Origin: Synanceia verrucosa
Lineage: Eukaryota; Chordata; Actinopteri; Perciformes; Synanceiidae
Length of the DNA stretch: 64,000 nucleotides
NCBI GenBank assembly: GCA_029721515.1
Contig: CM056552.1
Location: 13,975,001-14,039,000, forward strand
Direction: 5' to 3'
Shown here: positions 36,601 through 46,798 of the stretch, piece after piece
Position numbering within the stretch: the first letter of the stretch is position 1
Layout of the letters: each line of letters opens with the position of its first letter
Made by a program: the position numbers and the translations under genes
The notes under the pieces: generated by a model
What the model saw: only the letters and a program-made list of their open reading frames with translations
Database searches by the model: none
Told to the model about the DNA's origin: nothing

Positions 36601-36651
36601 ACTAATGGACACTCTGCCACCCAGACACCAGTGGCTGACACAGAGATGTGA
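21579..36651 (+). CDS. cd34: CD34-family sialomucin, complete eight-exon gene
   Basis: CD34 is a type I membrane sialomucin of haematopoietic progenitors and vascular endothelium. Exons 21579-21663, 30741-30842, 31334-31575, 31932-32024, 33956-34076, 34253-34305, 35108-35257 and 36463-36651 join in frame to 344 codons plus stop; human CD34 also has eight exons and 385 residues. Order: signal peptide (LAFALLFIGSLL), Thr/Pro/Glu-rich ectodomain (about residues 29-143), Cys domain (VVCVSK, SSSC, LCGEDC), membrane span (LVLVSLLLTGLLLAALLV) with KTHRK stop-transfer, and a tail ending NGHSATQTPVADTEM. The NGHSA...VADTEM ending is the strongest evidence: human CD34 ends NGHSA...VADTEL. DTEM is a class I PDZ ligand. 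The start ATG at 21579 has purine at -3 and G at +4; ATG 21621 is an in-frame alternative that keeps the signal peptide. Confidence 0.9.
21664..30740 (+). other. cd34 intron 1 (9 kb)
   Basis: No exon, RNA gene or complete mobile element is recognised. Poly-G runs at about 26295-26311 (two runs of 7-8 G separated by TT) could form a G-quadruplex. The long first intron is the natural place for enhancers, but no site can be assigned. Confidence 0.55.
30741..30842 (+). CDS. cd34: cd34 exon 2: mucin-like ectodomain
   Basis: The acceptor is gattttgtag and the donor CCTG|GTAGGA; 34 codons, phase 1 at both ends. The exon encodes VTAQDVEVVTATVPPVEAHV. The acceptor is a tandem NAG-NAG (tagcag), so one residue may be alternatively included. 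Confidence 0.83.
31334..31575 (+). CDS. cd34: cd34 exon 3: Thr/Pro/Glu-rich ectodomain
   Basis: The acceptor is tcttctgcag and the donor CAG|GTGAGA. The exon encodes about 81 residues including EATEQTTAAAETPTPTEEAR and MTDPETPAPMPPRG. Threonines provide O-glycan sites; there is no serine and no N-X-S/T sequon. Confidence 0.87.
31932..32024 (+). CDS. cd34: cd34 exon 4: start of Cys-containing domain
   Basis: The acceptor is gtctctgcag and the donor TGT|GTAAGT; phase 0 at both ends. The exon encodes VVAQDDVVCVSKEAVQ and ends KASSSC, comparable with the first two cysteines of the CD34 juxtamembrane globular domain. Confidence 0.87.
32980..33078. repeat. Short repeat tail with CCAAT/GGATT tandem ends
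   Basis: (CCAAT)n at about 32980-32998 and (GGATT)n at about 33061-33076 bracket GCTATATAAATAAAGTGG, the usual look of a retroelement 3' tail in fish genomes. It lies in cd34 intron 4. Confidence 0.5.
33270..33660 (-). repeat. Degenerate LINE-like fragment in cd34 intron 4
   Basis: Blocks such as ACTCTGACAGCCTGAGGAAA, GAAGGCAGCAGGGTGA, CCAGTCAGGATGTTC and TTATGAAATGGAG match, from memory, the reverse complement of a reverse-transcriptase region of a common fish LINE. Many indels; no open frame survives. Confidence 0.4.
33956..34076 (+). CDS. cd34: cd34 exon 5: Cys domain
   Basis: The acceptor is ctccttgcag and the donor GAAG|GTCAGT. The exon encodes KDTKVKIESVLQELCGEDC, equivalent to the human segment around VLCGEE, followed by DEIIVSGKYVE. 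Confidence 0.88.
34253..34305 (+). CDS. cd34: cd34 exon 6: juxtamembrane stalk
   Basis: The acceptor is tttatttgcag and the donor AAG|GTACAG. This short exon encodes DDVAGMADKFNNDNIKDK, a polar stalk before the membrane. Confidence 0.84.
35108..35257 (+). CDS. cd34: cd34 exon 7: transmembrane segment
   Basis: The acceptor is ctgttattag and the donor CTG|GTGAGT; 50 codons in phase 0. The exon encodes LVLVSLLLTGLLLAALLV followed by YYLKTHRKNSKG, a membrane span with basic cytoplasmic anchor. Confidence 0.9.
35258..36462 (+). other. cd34 intron 7
   Basis: The intron carries a (CCAA)n microsatellite at about 36220-36248 followed by a C-run. No exon or RNA gene is seen in the remainder. Confidence 0.6.
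36463..36651 (+). CDS. cd34: cd34 exon 8: cytoplasmic tail
   Basis: The acceptor is cattttttgtag and the stop TGA at 36649-36651. The exon encodes an acidic, Pro/Asn-rich tail ending TNGHSATQTPVADTEM. The terminal -T-E-M fits a class I PDZ-binding motif as in CD34, podocalyxin and endoglycan. Confidence 0.92.
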   Translation, partial: AESFQVDEENQANTLVSVAPLPQEPLDKPTVNGESAPENGTNAAPTTNGHSATQTPVADTEM

Positions 36652-37408
36652 ATCATGACACCTCCGACCTCCTTTTCTACCCATCACCCACTGGGACACA
36701 CTACCCACAAGCCCCTCTGCTGCCTCAGAGACTGTCCACACACTGAGACAAACTAAACATGAACTGACCAAATACATTCACAACTTTCCTCGACCGCACC
36801 TCTCGGGACGACGACAATGACGCCAAAGCTCATGATGACGATAACGACAATGCCTGTAATGTGAAAGTTTGGGATCACTGGTCTTTGCTGGTGTCAAGAG
36901 CAGCCTCTTTATACACTGCGTTTGGGACCAGACTGCTGAGTAGGGAGATGACTGGGGTTTGGTAGCTGCCCTGAGTTCAGTCTAGTTGAAACAATCCCCA
37001 AATAATCCCAAATATGTGCTGCTGATTCCTGAAGAAGAAGCTGCAAACTTCAAACACAAAACCAAAGATGCCAGGCAGTTGAAACGAGACCAGCTTTAGT
37101 ATGTTTTGTTTTTATTTGTTTTTAAAAAAGGACTAATGCTCACTCAATTGATTTAATTTTATTTTTGGTTTTATTCAGGAAATGTTTTTTGTAGCCTCAT
37201 TTTTTGCATTAAGCTTGTTAAGGAGTGTATGATGGGCAAAAAAGAATCCCATCATTTTTTAATTTACTGAACGTTGGCTATGTTTTCTGACAGACTGTGA
37301 TAAGACTGTAAGAAAAACAACTGCCATGCTTACAAAAAGTTGCTTGTTATCGTTGGTAACCAACCAACAAGTGACAAGAATGTTCTTTTGCTTTTACTGG
37401 GGAATAAA
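36652..37408 (+). other. cd34: cd34 3'UTR
   Basis: AT-rich, non-coding, with an AATAAA at 37403-37408 as a plausible polyadenylation signal. Further signals downstream of 37.9 kb could extend it. Nothing else is seen up to the Tc1 element at 38204. Confidence 0.55.
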
Positions 37409-38203
37409 ATAATGCTACCAAGCTATTCAAACCATGGAAATGTCAGCTGAAACCTATTAGTATTTGCTTCAATGCTTTCGATTCATGAGCATAATGAACA
37501 ACTGAACCTTGACAATGCTGACCTTTTATCAAACTTTAATTGGAACTGGTTGCAAAGCACATTTCTATTTTGTGATAGCGTGGTGATTGTAATGATGACA
37601 TCAGTGTATAGATTTTATTGTTGTTTTTTAACAAATGCAATCTTTTACTACTCTCACTACTGTCTTTGTGAATGGTGAAGAGCTGGTTCAGCATCAAGGC
37701 CTTCTTTATCTCCTAGTTGATATAAAACATGTTTTTACATCCTTCGTTTTTTTAAAGCTTCTCTTTTTAACAACTGGCTGCTTTCATAATGTACTGCATG
37801 TGTAAATAAGCCTGCACTCTGTTAGTAGTACCTGTGCCTGACTCATAAACTGTGATTGTTGACCTTACCTTTGTGTGTTTTCTTCAGCTTACTTGATTTA
37901 TGGACGGAAATATTTAAATGCATACATCAAAAATCCTCCACACCAGTAAAATACTTCTTTCATGTTATATAAGAGATAAATTAAAGTTATTTAATATCTC
38001 ATGTGTGTGAAGCATAGTCAGAAAATGTCCCTGGCAGCCTACAATTATTCACTTCACCAACAGACACAACCTATAATGTAAAGTAGTAGGTTCTTGTTTA
38101 CCAAAAATATTATACTGATTGAATTTTCTAAGCTTAACTCTGAGTGCCGAAGACGTATATTTACGTCCATTAAAATAGAAGGCTTGAGTGCCATAAATAC
38201 ATA

Positions 38204-39430
38204 CACTATATTGGCAAAAGTATTCGCTCAACTGCCTTGACTCGCGTATGAACTCAAATGACATCCCATTCCTAATCCATAGGGTTCAATATGACGTCAG
38301 TCCACCCTTTGCAGCTATAACAATTTCAACTCTTCTGGGAAGGCTGTCCACAAGGTTAAGGAGTGTGTTTATGGGAATTTTTGACCATTCTTCCAGAAGC
38401 GTATTTGTGAGGTCACACACTGATGTTGGACGAGAAGGCCTGGCTCTCAGTCTATACTCTAATTCATCCCAAAGGTGTTCTATCGGGTTGAGGTCAGGAC
38501 TCTGTGCAGGCCAGTCAAGTTCATCCACACCAAACTCTGTCATCCATGTCTTTATGAACCTTGCCTTGTGCACTGGTGCACAGTCATGTTGGAAGAGGAA
38601 GGGGCCAGCTCCAAACTGTTCCCACAAAGTTGGGAGCATGGAATTGTCCAAAATGTCAGGGAACGCTGAAGCATTTAGAGTTCCTTTCACTGGAACTAAG
38701 GGGCCAAGCCCAGCTCCTGAAAAACAACCCCACACCATAATCCCCCCTCCACCAAACTTTACACTTGGCACAATGCAGACCGACAAGTGTCGTTCTCCTG
38801 GCAACCGCTATACCCAGACTCCTCCATCAGACTGCCAGATGGAGAAGTGTGATTCATCACCCCAGAGAATGCGTCTCCACTGCTCTAGAGTCCAGTGGCG
38901 GCGTGCTTTACACCACTGCATCTGACGCTTTGCATTGTCCTTGGTGATGTATGGCTTGGATGCAGTTGCTTGGCCATGAAAACCCATTCCATGAAGCTCT
39001 CTGCACATTGTTCTTGAGCTAATCTGAAGGCCACATGAAGTTTGGAGGTCGGTAGCGATTGACTCTACAGAAAGTTGCAAAGCATCCGCTGACCCCGCTC
39101 CGTCAGTTTACCACTACCAACTTCTTCGTGGCTGAGCTGCTGTCGTTCCCAAACACTTCCACGTTCTTATAATACAGCTGACAGTTGACTGTGGAATATT
39201 TAGGAGCTAGGAAATTTCACAACTGGATTTGTTGCACAGGTGGCATCCTATCACAGTTCCACGCTGGAATTCACTGAGCTCCTGAGAGCGACCCATTCTT
39301 TCACAAATGTTTGTAAAAGCAGTCTGCATGCCTAGGTGCTTGATTTTATACACCTGTGGCCATGGAAGTGACTGGAACAACTGATTCTTATTATTTGGAT
39401 GGGTGAGCGAATACTTTTGGCAATATAGTG
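38204..39430 (-). mobile_element. Tc1/mariner transposon, inactive
   Basis: Terminal inverted repeats of about 27 bp (CACTATATTGGCAAAAGTAT... at 38204-38230 and its complement at 39404-39430, one mismatch) are flanked by the TA dinucleotide duplicated at 38202-38203 and 39431-39432. The minus strand encodes Tc1 transposase pieces: MGRSQELSEFQRGTVIG from 39296, a central HTH/linker part, and the DDE domain with GGGGIMVWGCFSG, QHDCAPVH and DWPAQSPDLNPIEHLWDELE. Size 1227 bp is normal for the family. Confidence 0.93.
38286..39296 (-). pseudogene. Tc1 transposase pseudogene
   Basis: The DDE/E transposase frame is broken by in-frame stops near 39207-39209, about 39115 and 38808-38810, and by at least one frameshift between the N-terminal and central parts. 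The catalytic-domain landmarks (QHDCAPVH, SPDLNPIEHLWDELE) remain. The protein cannot be made; any mobility would need an enzyme supplied elsewhere. Confidence 0.88.
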
Positions 39431-39464
39431 TATATGTTTTTCCTTTTTTCGGCAGCAGGGACAT

Positions 39465-40165
39465 TAAGAGACGGTATACGCCACAGAGATCATGATTTAA
39501 GAGCAAAACAAACAGAATCTGGACAAAAAATGGTGATTTGGATGAAACTGGCCTCTACCTCTGAAAAAAACAAGAAAAAATAACTTTATTTTTCATGATG
39601 AAATATAGAGTCTCTTCTTTCATTTGCGCTATTCTGTATTTTTAGTTTTGAGACACTAGATAAAATACTCTGTGCATCACTCAGAATGGCCAAAAACACT
39701 GGCACAAGGCGCTTTCACTTTTTTTAAAAAAAGGCTGACACTCAATGACTTAAAGTACTTCATGGCTGTAAGTGTTGTGCTGCATTAAAAATATTATTTT
39801 CGCACCACAGACTTGTCTCAGTCTTGCTGCTGTCTCTGCCAGCTTTGCATCAGTGGAATTATGTCAGTTTCAGTTCATTTTGCTTCTCAGTCTGACACCC
39901 ATTAATTGCTCACCAACCAGTTAATACTTAAATCATTGAGTGCCAGCTGTTTTTAAAACAGAAAGTGCATTGTGCCAGCATTTTTGCCCATTTTGAGTCA
40001 TCTTTCATGACGCACAGAATATTTTGTATTATGTCTCTGAAAACACTGAATAGCTCAAATGAAAGACTCTGTTTTATCATGCAAAAAATGTTTTTTTTTA
40101 ACCTTGCTCCGTTCTTGTTTTATCAGAGGTAGAGGCCACTCCCAACCTAAACGCCACCACTTTGA
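39465..40165. repeat. Long foldback (inverted) repeat
   Basis: A left arm at about 39515-39770 and a right arm at about 39925-40165 are inverted copies of each other, separated by a spacer of about 150 bp. Shared blocks include GGCCTCTACCTCTG, CTCTTCTTTCATTTG, GGCACAAGGC and GACACTCAATGA on the left with their complements on the right. A one-armed relative is at 9640-9930. No coding capacity; a foldback or hairpin-type non-autonomous element is the simplest reading. Confidence 0.75.
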
Positions 40166-40169
40166 TATC

Positions 40170-41200
40170 AAAATACGTCAATGGTACTCAAAGAGTCAAG
40201 AAAACCTAATTGACATCAAATACAATAGCCACTTTCCTTCTACTGCTGCACTCCATTGAACTGATGAGCTGTAGGGACACATTTCAAAGCACTATAGCCC
40301 TCTAATTTTACTTTGGGCTTTTCTGAAGTTTATTGCCGTGTTCACGTTCATAGACATCCACTCCATCAGTTCATCCTTGTTCTCAAGTCGATCAGAAGAT
40401 GTGTTGATATTTGAAACGTTTACAGTACTCATTTGTCTGCTTTCTTGTCTGCTCAACACACCTGGACAAACACACCAGTATCCTTTACAACCTGTGAAAC
40501 ACAATATGTCTCTGACTGCTTTAAACTATTAACCTCAACAAAAACAATGGACACAACCTTTCATGCAAAGCAGTAAACTGTAATTAATAATTGTAAGTAA
40601 ACTATTCTTGAGCTATTCTCCAGCAAAAGAAATTAAAATAGACCCTTGAACTTGAACAACCACTCTCAAAATTGCAAATAAATTTCTTATGACACAAAAA
40701 TCAAAAATAAAACTCTTCTGTGATTACAAGGTTTGACTATTCATGATTTTCAGTTTCTAGTGTAATGCAAATCAACATTTTGACACAGACAATGTGATAT
40801 TCAAAAAATTGGCAACTTGCTTCAGTGAAGTCAGTGGAGTTGATGGTGATTCCAGAGTTGCAGGAACAACAGAAGGGGAGCAAACTCCCAACAAAACCAT
40901 CTAAAGAGCTCAGTGCTCATCCTTTTAAAGCTTATAACATCAGCAACAAAGACAGTATCAGATGCTGACTGGTCACATCTGATTGATGCAGACACATTTG
41001 ACAAGGCCACACACCCAGTACACTGGAATCCAATGTGTGGCCAAATGGAAAAAAATCCAATGATGCCAGAATTTTACATGCAGAAAGGCATGGATATTTG
41101 CAAACAAATTCAAGGCAATTGATTCTAGTCATCAATTAATTTGTGAACATTTGAATGCCCTCAATTTGTGTCATCCTCCCTGGGTATTTCCATAACAGCA
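40170..41200. other. Intergenic, no feature recognised
   Basis: About 1 kb of AT-rich sequence between the foldback repeat and the lectin-like sequence. An inverted CCAAT box (ATTGG) near 41214-41218 lies about 90 bp upstream of the lectin ATG. Nothing else is seen. Confidence 0.5.
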
Positions 41201-41302
41201 CAGGACGCACTGTGATTGGCCACTCGCTGCTCCTTCAAGTGTAGTTAAGACCCTCGACAGGATGAGAAGGGAAACTAGAAAGACAGCAACCTCAGCATCA
41301 AT

Positions 41303-42040
41303 ATGACTAGAAGAGCTCTCGGGTTTCTCATTCTCACATGTCTTTCTGTGGTGGCCATCTGCATGTGGAATAAGCTTATCCCCATGAAAAAGACATGGTC
41401 AGAGGCCAGAGCGTACTGTAGATAGCATCACTCTGATCTGTCCTCAATCAGCAACCAGGAAGAACACGAAAATTTATTGAAACTAGGCAGGCATCCTAAA
41501 ACGTGGATCGGCCTCTACAAAGATGCAGAAAGCACATGGAAGTGGTCGGGAGGGACACACGCATCATTTTTCATATGGTCAGCAGTGCAGAACGTAAGTG
41601 GAAACAACAGCTGTGTGGTGCTCAGTCGACAGGGCTGGTACATAAAGAACTGCTGGGAACGTTTTAACTTCTACTGTTCTGATACCAGACTGGTGTTAGT
41701 GAAGGAAAACAAGACATGGGAGGAAGCGATGGAGCACTGTCGCCTCCAGCATGACGACCTGGTCAGTCTGCCCTCTAAGGCTGCTCTGGTTAAAACCCTG
41801 CAGGCTAGCTGGGAAGCCCAGACGAACCATGTGTGGACCAGCCTGTGCTACCTGGCTGACGAGCGGCTGTGGGTGAACGGGGACAATATGGTGTACCAGG
41901 TCAGGAGCAAAGAGAAGATGCCACCGTGTCCTGCCTGGACTCATCACTGTGGAGCCCTCTCACTGCAGGGACAGCACTGGGACAGCTGGGACTGTGCAGA
42001 CAAACTCAACTTTGTCTGCCATGGAAACAAGTCTCAATAG
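41303..42040 (+). pseudogene. Intronless tandem C-type lectin-domain sequence with premature TAG
   Basis: From ATG 41303 the frame gives a hydrophobic leader (ALGFLILTCLSVVAICMW) and then two C-type lectin-like domains: the first with KTWSEARAYCR, WIGLYKDAESTWKWSGG, CVVLSRQGWYIKNC; the second with KTWEEAMEHCRLQHDDLVSL, RLWVNGDNMVYQ, CGALSLQGQHWDSWDC. It ends at TAG 42038-42040, 246 codons in all. An in-frame TAG at 41423-41425 sits between AYCR and HHSDLSSI, inside the first domain. The rest of the frame is uninterrupted. The WND Ca2+/sugar motif is absent (WDSWDC), so classical carbohydrate binding is unlikely. Closest in style to fish tandem-CTLD genes annotated as mannose-receptor-like or CLEC20A-like. 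The lack of introns could mean retroposition; no poly(A) tail or target duplication is clear. A sequencing error or polymorphism could also explain one stop. Confidence 0.75.
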
Positions 42041-42806
42041 ACTTGTCTTGAAAAGAGAATATTTTGTGCTATAATGGTTTGCCATGTGGTTAGCAAAGTA
42101 ATGAAGGTAGCATAATGTAGAAGTGAGAAAAATCCAAGGTACTAATTATTTCCCTGAGTCCTTAGAAAAAACATGCTTGAGCTGTTCTTCATATCTATGT
42201 ACAGTGCACCTTTATTAGAAGACCTGTCCTGTTTTGTCTCAAAGAGCCTCCAGCATAATGAAGAGCTTTAATTCAGACTCTTTCTTTCTCACTGAGGTCC
42301 CTACGCTTCACCATTTTGAACAGGAGAGAGGAATTTAAACTGAATTCCCCTTTTTAGACCCAAATTTGAGCCAGAACACTGGAATTCTGTGAGGAGTCAG
42401 AAATCAATCAAGAATAACAAACAACCACTAAAACACACTTTTTTCTATTCAGGAATACACTGTAATTTGACATCTCAGTCAAAAAATAATAATGTGCTTT
42501 GATATTTTTTTCTGCTTTTTTTGTAGCACAGTAAATTTGAAAATTCATGGATAGCAACAATAATTGTATTTTGGCATTAAAGATATCATTTGAACTAAAG
42601 AGCCTGTGGATTAACCATTACTGCAACATAAAAAAAATATTTTGGTAATCAGCAATGCTGTTAATTAAGGACAGCGTTGGCAAACACTTTACACTGGGTG
42701 GTGGAATAGTAACTTTGTTAAGCACTGTGTGTGCATGTCTGATAAACATTAAAACTCAACTGTCAGCCCATGTTATGCATTTATTTGGTGAATGATTTAA
42801 TATCAG

Positions 42807-43050
42807 CACAGCTGATGGTGTAATGGTTAGCACTGTCGCCTCAAAGCAAGAAGGTACCGCGTTCGAATACCGGGCCCTTTCTGTGTGGAGTTTGCATGTT
42901 CTCCCCATGTCTGCGTAGGTTCTCTCCGGGTACTCCGGCTTCGTTCCACCATCCAAAAACATGTATGGGGATTAGGTTAACTGGCTATATTTAATTGGCC
43001 GTAGGTGTGAATGTGAGTGTGAGTGGTTGTCTGTCTCTGTGTGCCCTGCG
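42807..43050 (+). mobile_element. Truncated tRNA-derived SINE
   Basis: Same family as 12010-12480: GATGGTGTAATGGTTAGCAC (A box region), CGTTCGAATACCGGGCCC (B box region), then TGTGTGGAGTTTGCATG and the shared body. It lacks the 3' third and the GGAT tail, ending near GTGTGCCCTGCGA. Confidence 0.8.
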
Positions 43051-43059
43051 AAAATTACC

Positions 43060-46000
43060 TTGATAGATTGTCCTGCCTAAAGTTTGAGCGTTATTTAGCG
43101 TTCTTCCCAACAAACTAACAAAAAAAATGCTTGATACAGTCGACTCCTTAGGTATTCTATTAGTCACAAGGTATTTGTCTGCTGGCAGGCCATCAGATTG
43201 TAAAGAGGTTAATAGTTTATAAAAGATCAATACTTTGTCCTCTTTCACATTAATATAGAAAACTGTGGAGTGTTAAATCTGTGTCTTAACAACAAAACAA
43301 CAATGTTGTACTGATACCAGTGAGTGTTCTGGGACAGTAAGGCAATGACCTATGGGCTCCTGATAGCCATGAAAATTCAGTCACTCAACATATGGTCACA
43401 AGGTCACCTGTCCCTCTGGGTGTGTGGATACACAGGAGAGCGAGTATGTGTGTGGCCACAATTAACCACTGCTGTCATTCGAGCTCACCTTTTTCAACCC
43501 TTGATGTTACACTCTGACGGCCGATACATGTCTGCTGTGACGCTTCACTTACCAAGCTCACCGAGCTGGAGGCTTCTACTGACAGTACAGCTGCTGTAAA
43601 GCGTAGTGGGTGCAGAGGTCAGCGCTGTGTCTGCAGATAACAGTTTGGCAGTGACTCTGAACGAGGCCTTGTCACTGCGTCACTGAAGGTGATTCCTACA
43701 ACAACAAACATGCCAAAATGTGAAATGTCAGTGCTTTTACAGTACACCAGCATCAGCTCTCTCATTTGACACAAAATCAGGGCTACCATCTACTGGAGGG
43801 CCTGCATGTTTACTATACTTGCACAATTAGTTTCCCCCTCATTTGACATAAATAGCTTGCAATATGCAGACAGGAGGAGCCAACTTACCACAAACTACAT
43901 ATAACTCTATGATTAATGGCTGGTCCACTCCACCACCTGAGCTACAACTGAGCTACAAACTTGTCACCACATGGAAATTATCAGATGAAATTTTTTATAC
44001 AATCAGCAAAGTTTTCCAACTTGAGCCGGGCGGCGTAATATATAATCAGTGGTAAAAGAATCCTTTAAAAGTGGTAGTACCACCATGTAAAAATAAGTCC
44101 TGCAGTCAATAATTTACTGATAGAAGTATCCAGTAAGACAGTAATCCAGATCGTCCCTTTTATGTTTAATAAATTATCACACTGTATGGATTACACTATA
44201 TAATTGAATTAGCATTTTAGTTAGAGTGGAGCAAACCACTTTGTATTCCAGTGGATAGTTTACATTTTAGCCCTGCAAATCTGCAAACCAGAAAGTAAAA
44301 ATGTCAAATAATGTAGTTATAGTTCCAAAATGTCAAACTTTGAGCACAAATCCTGGTTTGTTCTTTAAAGTAAAGTAGCTTCAAATGGACTGGTTGGACT
44401 GATGAGCTATTTTCTGATCCACAGAAGGTCACAGAAACAAAACTGGAACATCAAAATGTTTGCTTCCTTGACCTGCATTCATCTACTGTGTTAAAGCATC
44501 TGAAAGTCATTAACTTTGTTTATGGAGAACATTTCAGTTTTGGTCGGTGGAGTAAACATAATATATGCAAGTGTGATACATAGAGACATTGGAAATGTGT
44601 TACTTTGATTAAATATAAGAATATAAAGCTAAATTTCATATATGATTTATAAGTCTTCAATGAGTTCATGACAGCTAGCTGACATAATTCCTGTTAATGG
44701 AGCTGTATATATTTTGTTGGCGTATTTTGAGGGATTAAAAACGTTTTCTGAAGGATGAAAAACAATACTTATACTGTCTGTTCATTATTATTTTGTTGAA
44801 TGTGCAATGGCAAAAGTGAGTGGACACTTGTATAGATGGAGCTGCTCAAAAATGTTAGTTTTAAAACTGGGCTATTGTCAGTTCATGTTTTCTGGCTCAT
44901 TTTATAAAACGTGTACATTAAAACATATTTGTTTGTAACAGACCTTTCTCTTGGCGCATGGTTATATAATATTCTAACATGAATCCTGCAGAGAAAAGGA
45001 TAAAGAGACTTTCCACTGCAGCACGTGATGCAAAAGGAAAAATCATTAGTCATTGACACTTTTGACTGCAAAGAAAAACAACTTGGATCTGATCCTGCCT
45101 GCTGCAGTCAGACTTGTGCTTCCAGTAAAGCACAACTAGTAATAATAAATACAGTGTCTCCACATAGTGGCAGTCCTTGGTCATTTCAGCAGTGAGGTTG
45201 ATGTTCAAACAAGCTCCTGTTCCCACAGAGGCTAGTGCTGTTCAGCTGCACTCACTGCTTGTTTTCAACACGTTTGCGTAGTTAACGTTGCGAGAATATT
45301 GCTACTATAGGCGACGAAACAACAGAAACAGACGCTACCTTGTTAATAAAAATAACTGCTGTTAAACTTGAACTTAAACTGCTTTTGTTTAAAAACTTTA
45401 AACCAGGTTTTAAGGTGAACTTACTTGAAAGGCTGAGAGAGTTTGTGTCTAGCTGTGACGAGCATAAATCATTTGTACAAACGTTGTATTAAAAAGTGAA
45501 AAGGGGGCTCATGTCCCGCCAAAATATGAGTGACGTAACGTGCCAGTTACCTAAGAGACGGTGAAGTGAGTCACGTCACGACACTTACCGTAAAGCACAA
45601 TCGAATGACGCCGCGAGGCATCTGTGGCTTTACTGTCTTAGAGGAAAAGTGGTTTGAAATGGAGTCAAAAATAGTTTCTGTGTGCTTTATGTATTTAAAT
45701 ATACACAGAAAGAGGGGAGAACCTATATCTATATAAAAAGCAAAACGCACAATCACTCTTCCAAGTCATTTATGAGTGTTACACTGCCATCTGCTGGAAG
45801 AAAAATGTCATTACAAATTAAGTAACATTTTTTTTTGTCTCGTCACCTCACAAGTGCCTTGGATATGGATTACAAAACATTTTTTATGATGTTTTTTTTA
45901 CAGACACATGAGGAATAGAGCCATGGGCTAAATGATTTTATGTTAGGATATGTTTGGCCTAGTATCACACCTATAACTCACGAGAAGACACAGCTGGAGA

Positions 46001-46500
46001 AATACTGACAGCAAAAGACATGTATGCATAACATAAATGATAGTGTTTTCCAATCTTTTTGACCCTCGACCAATTTTAAATTAAGCCACATGGTTTGTGA
46101 GCAAAAACAGCGCTTTGATGGATTTGTTAAGGCTTGAAAGAGATAATCCAGTATTTAACAAAGTAAGAAAAAATGTTTTTTTTTTCTTTTCTTTTTATAG
46201 AATCCAAACAAAATTAATACATAATACAATACATAATAGACAACGGTATTGTCTTATTTCTCATTTGCCCCTTTGGTGTTAATACATTTGCTGTTCTTAC
46301 TCTTACTAGTCTAAACCTCTATATTATTCTACAATAACCCTAAATGTCATATATCCTACATGGCTATCGACAGGCTGTGGTTTGCACTTCCAGTGACCGT
46401 ATAATAGAAATTTGCACATTTTGTTACACTGTCACTGAACCAAAGAACAATGGGCTCTCGGCACGACATCTGGTAGCTGCGTCAAAAGGAGGTAGTTTAC
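43060..46500. other. Intergenic region between lectin pseudogene and miR-29 host
   Basis: No complete gene. A consensus CTCF-type motif lies at 45784-45797. On the minus strand an ATG at 45619-45621 runs 11 codons into a strong splice donor at 45587-45588, in a CpG-bearing stretch, without recognised downstream exons. The rest is AT-rich and featureless to me. Confidence 0.5.
45784..45797 (-). promoter_or_regulatory. Candidate CTCF binding site
   Basis: On the minus strand CCAGCAGATGGCAG fits the CTCF core CCASYAGRKGGCRS at every position. Weaker relatives occur near 16950 and 43785. Its place between the cd34 side and the miR-29 promoter would suit an insulator; occupancy is not shown by sequence. 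Confidence 0.45.
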
Positions 46501-46798
46501 GGTAAACCCATGTGATTTAACCGATGTTTGTAAACATGCGTCAGCCACATGTGATTCTGGCGATGAGGAAAGAGTCTCCGGCCAACCAGCGGTCAGGGGA
46601 GTGTCGGGGGCGGGGTTGCCGTGTTGCGCTATGGAAAACCGTTCAGGGGATACTCAGTGATAAACGTGCACTCCGAGATTGATAATAGCGTCAAAATAAG
46701 GCTGAACCGAGATCCTGGTGGACTGACGGCTCCCCGAGAGGACCGGGTCTGAGTGGTGCCGGTGTGGTACGGGAAGAGAAACATGCCTGGGATAGACA
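46440..46798 (+). promoter_or_regulatory. Promoter and first exon of the miR-29b/c host transcript
   Basis: A locally GC-rich stretch carries a GC box (GGGGGCGGGG, 46606-46615) and a forkhead-like GTAAACA at 46530-46536, and ends at a consensus donor AC|GTAAGT at 46799. No TATA box is evident. It is the nearest promoter-like sequence upstream of the two miR-29 hairpins on the same strand. A short ATG frame (MPGIDT) runs to the donor but finds no coding continuation, so the transcript is read as non-coding. In human the miR-29b-2/c cluster is likewise processed from a spliced non-coding host (MIR29B2CHG). Confidence 0.6.

Noticed and set aside
43140..43250. Minus-strand frame reading LQSDGLPADKYLVTNRIPKE as a transposase piece
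   Set aside because: It lies just past the truncated SINE and shows no second conserved block; cannot be assigned.
46784..46798. MPGID start resembling the APPL1 N-terminus
   Set aside because: Only five residues before a splice donor, and no APPL BAR-domain exons downstream. The miR-29 hairpins on the same strand make a non-coding host the better reading.
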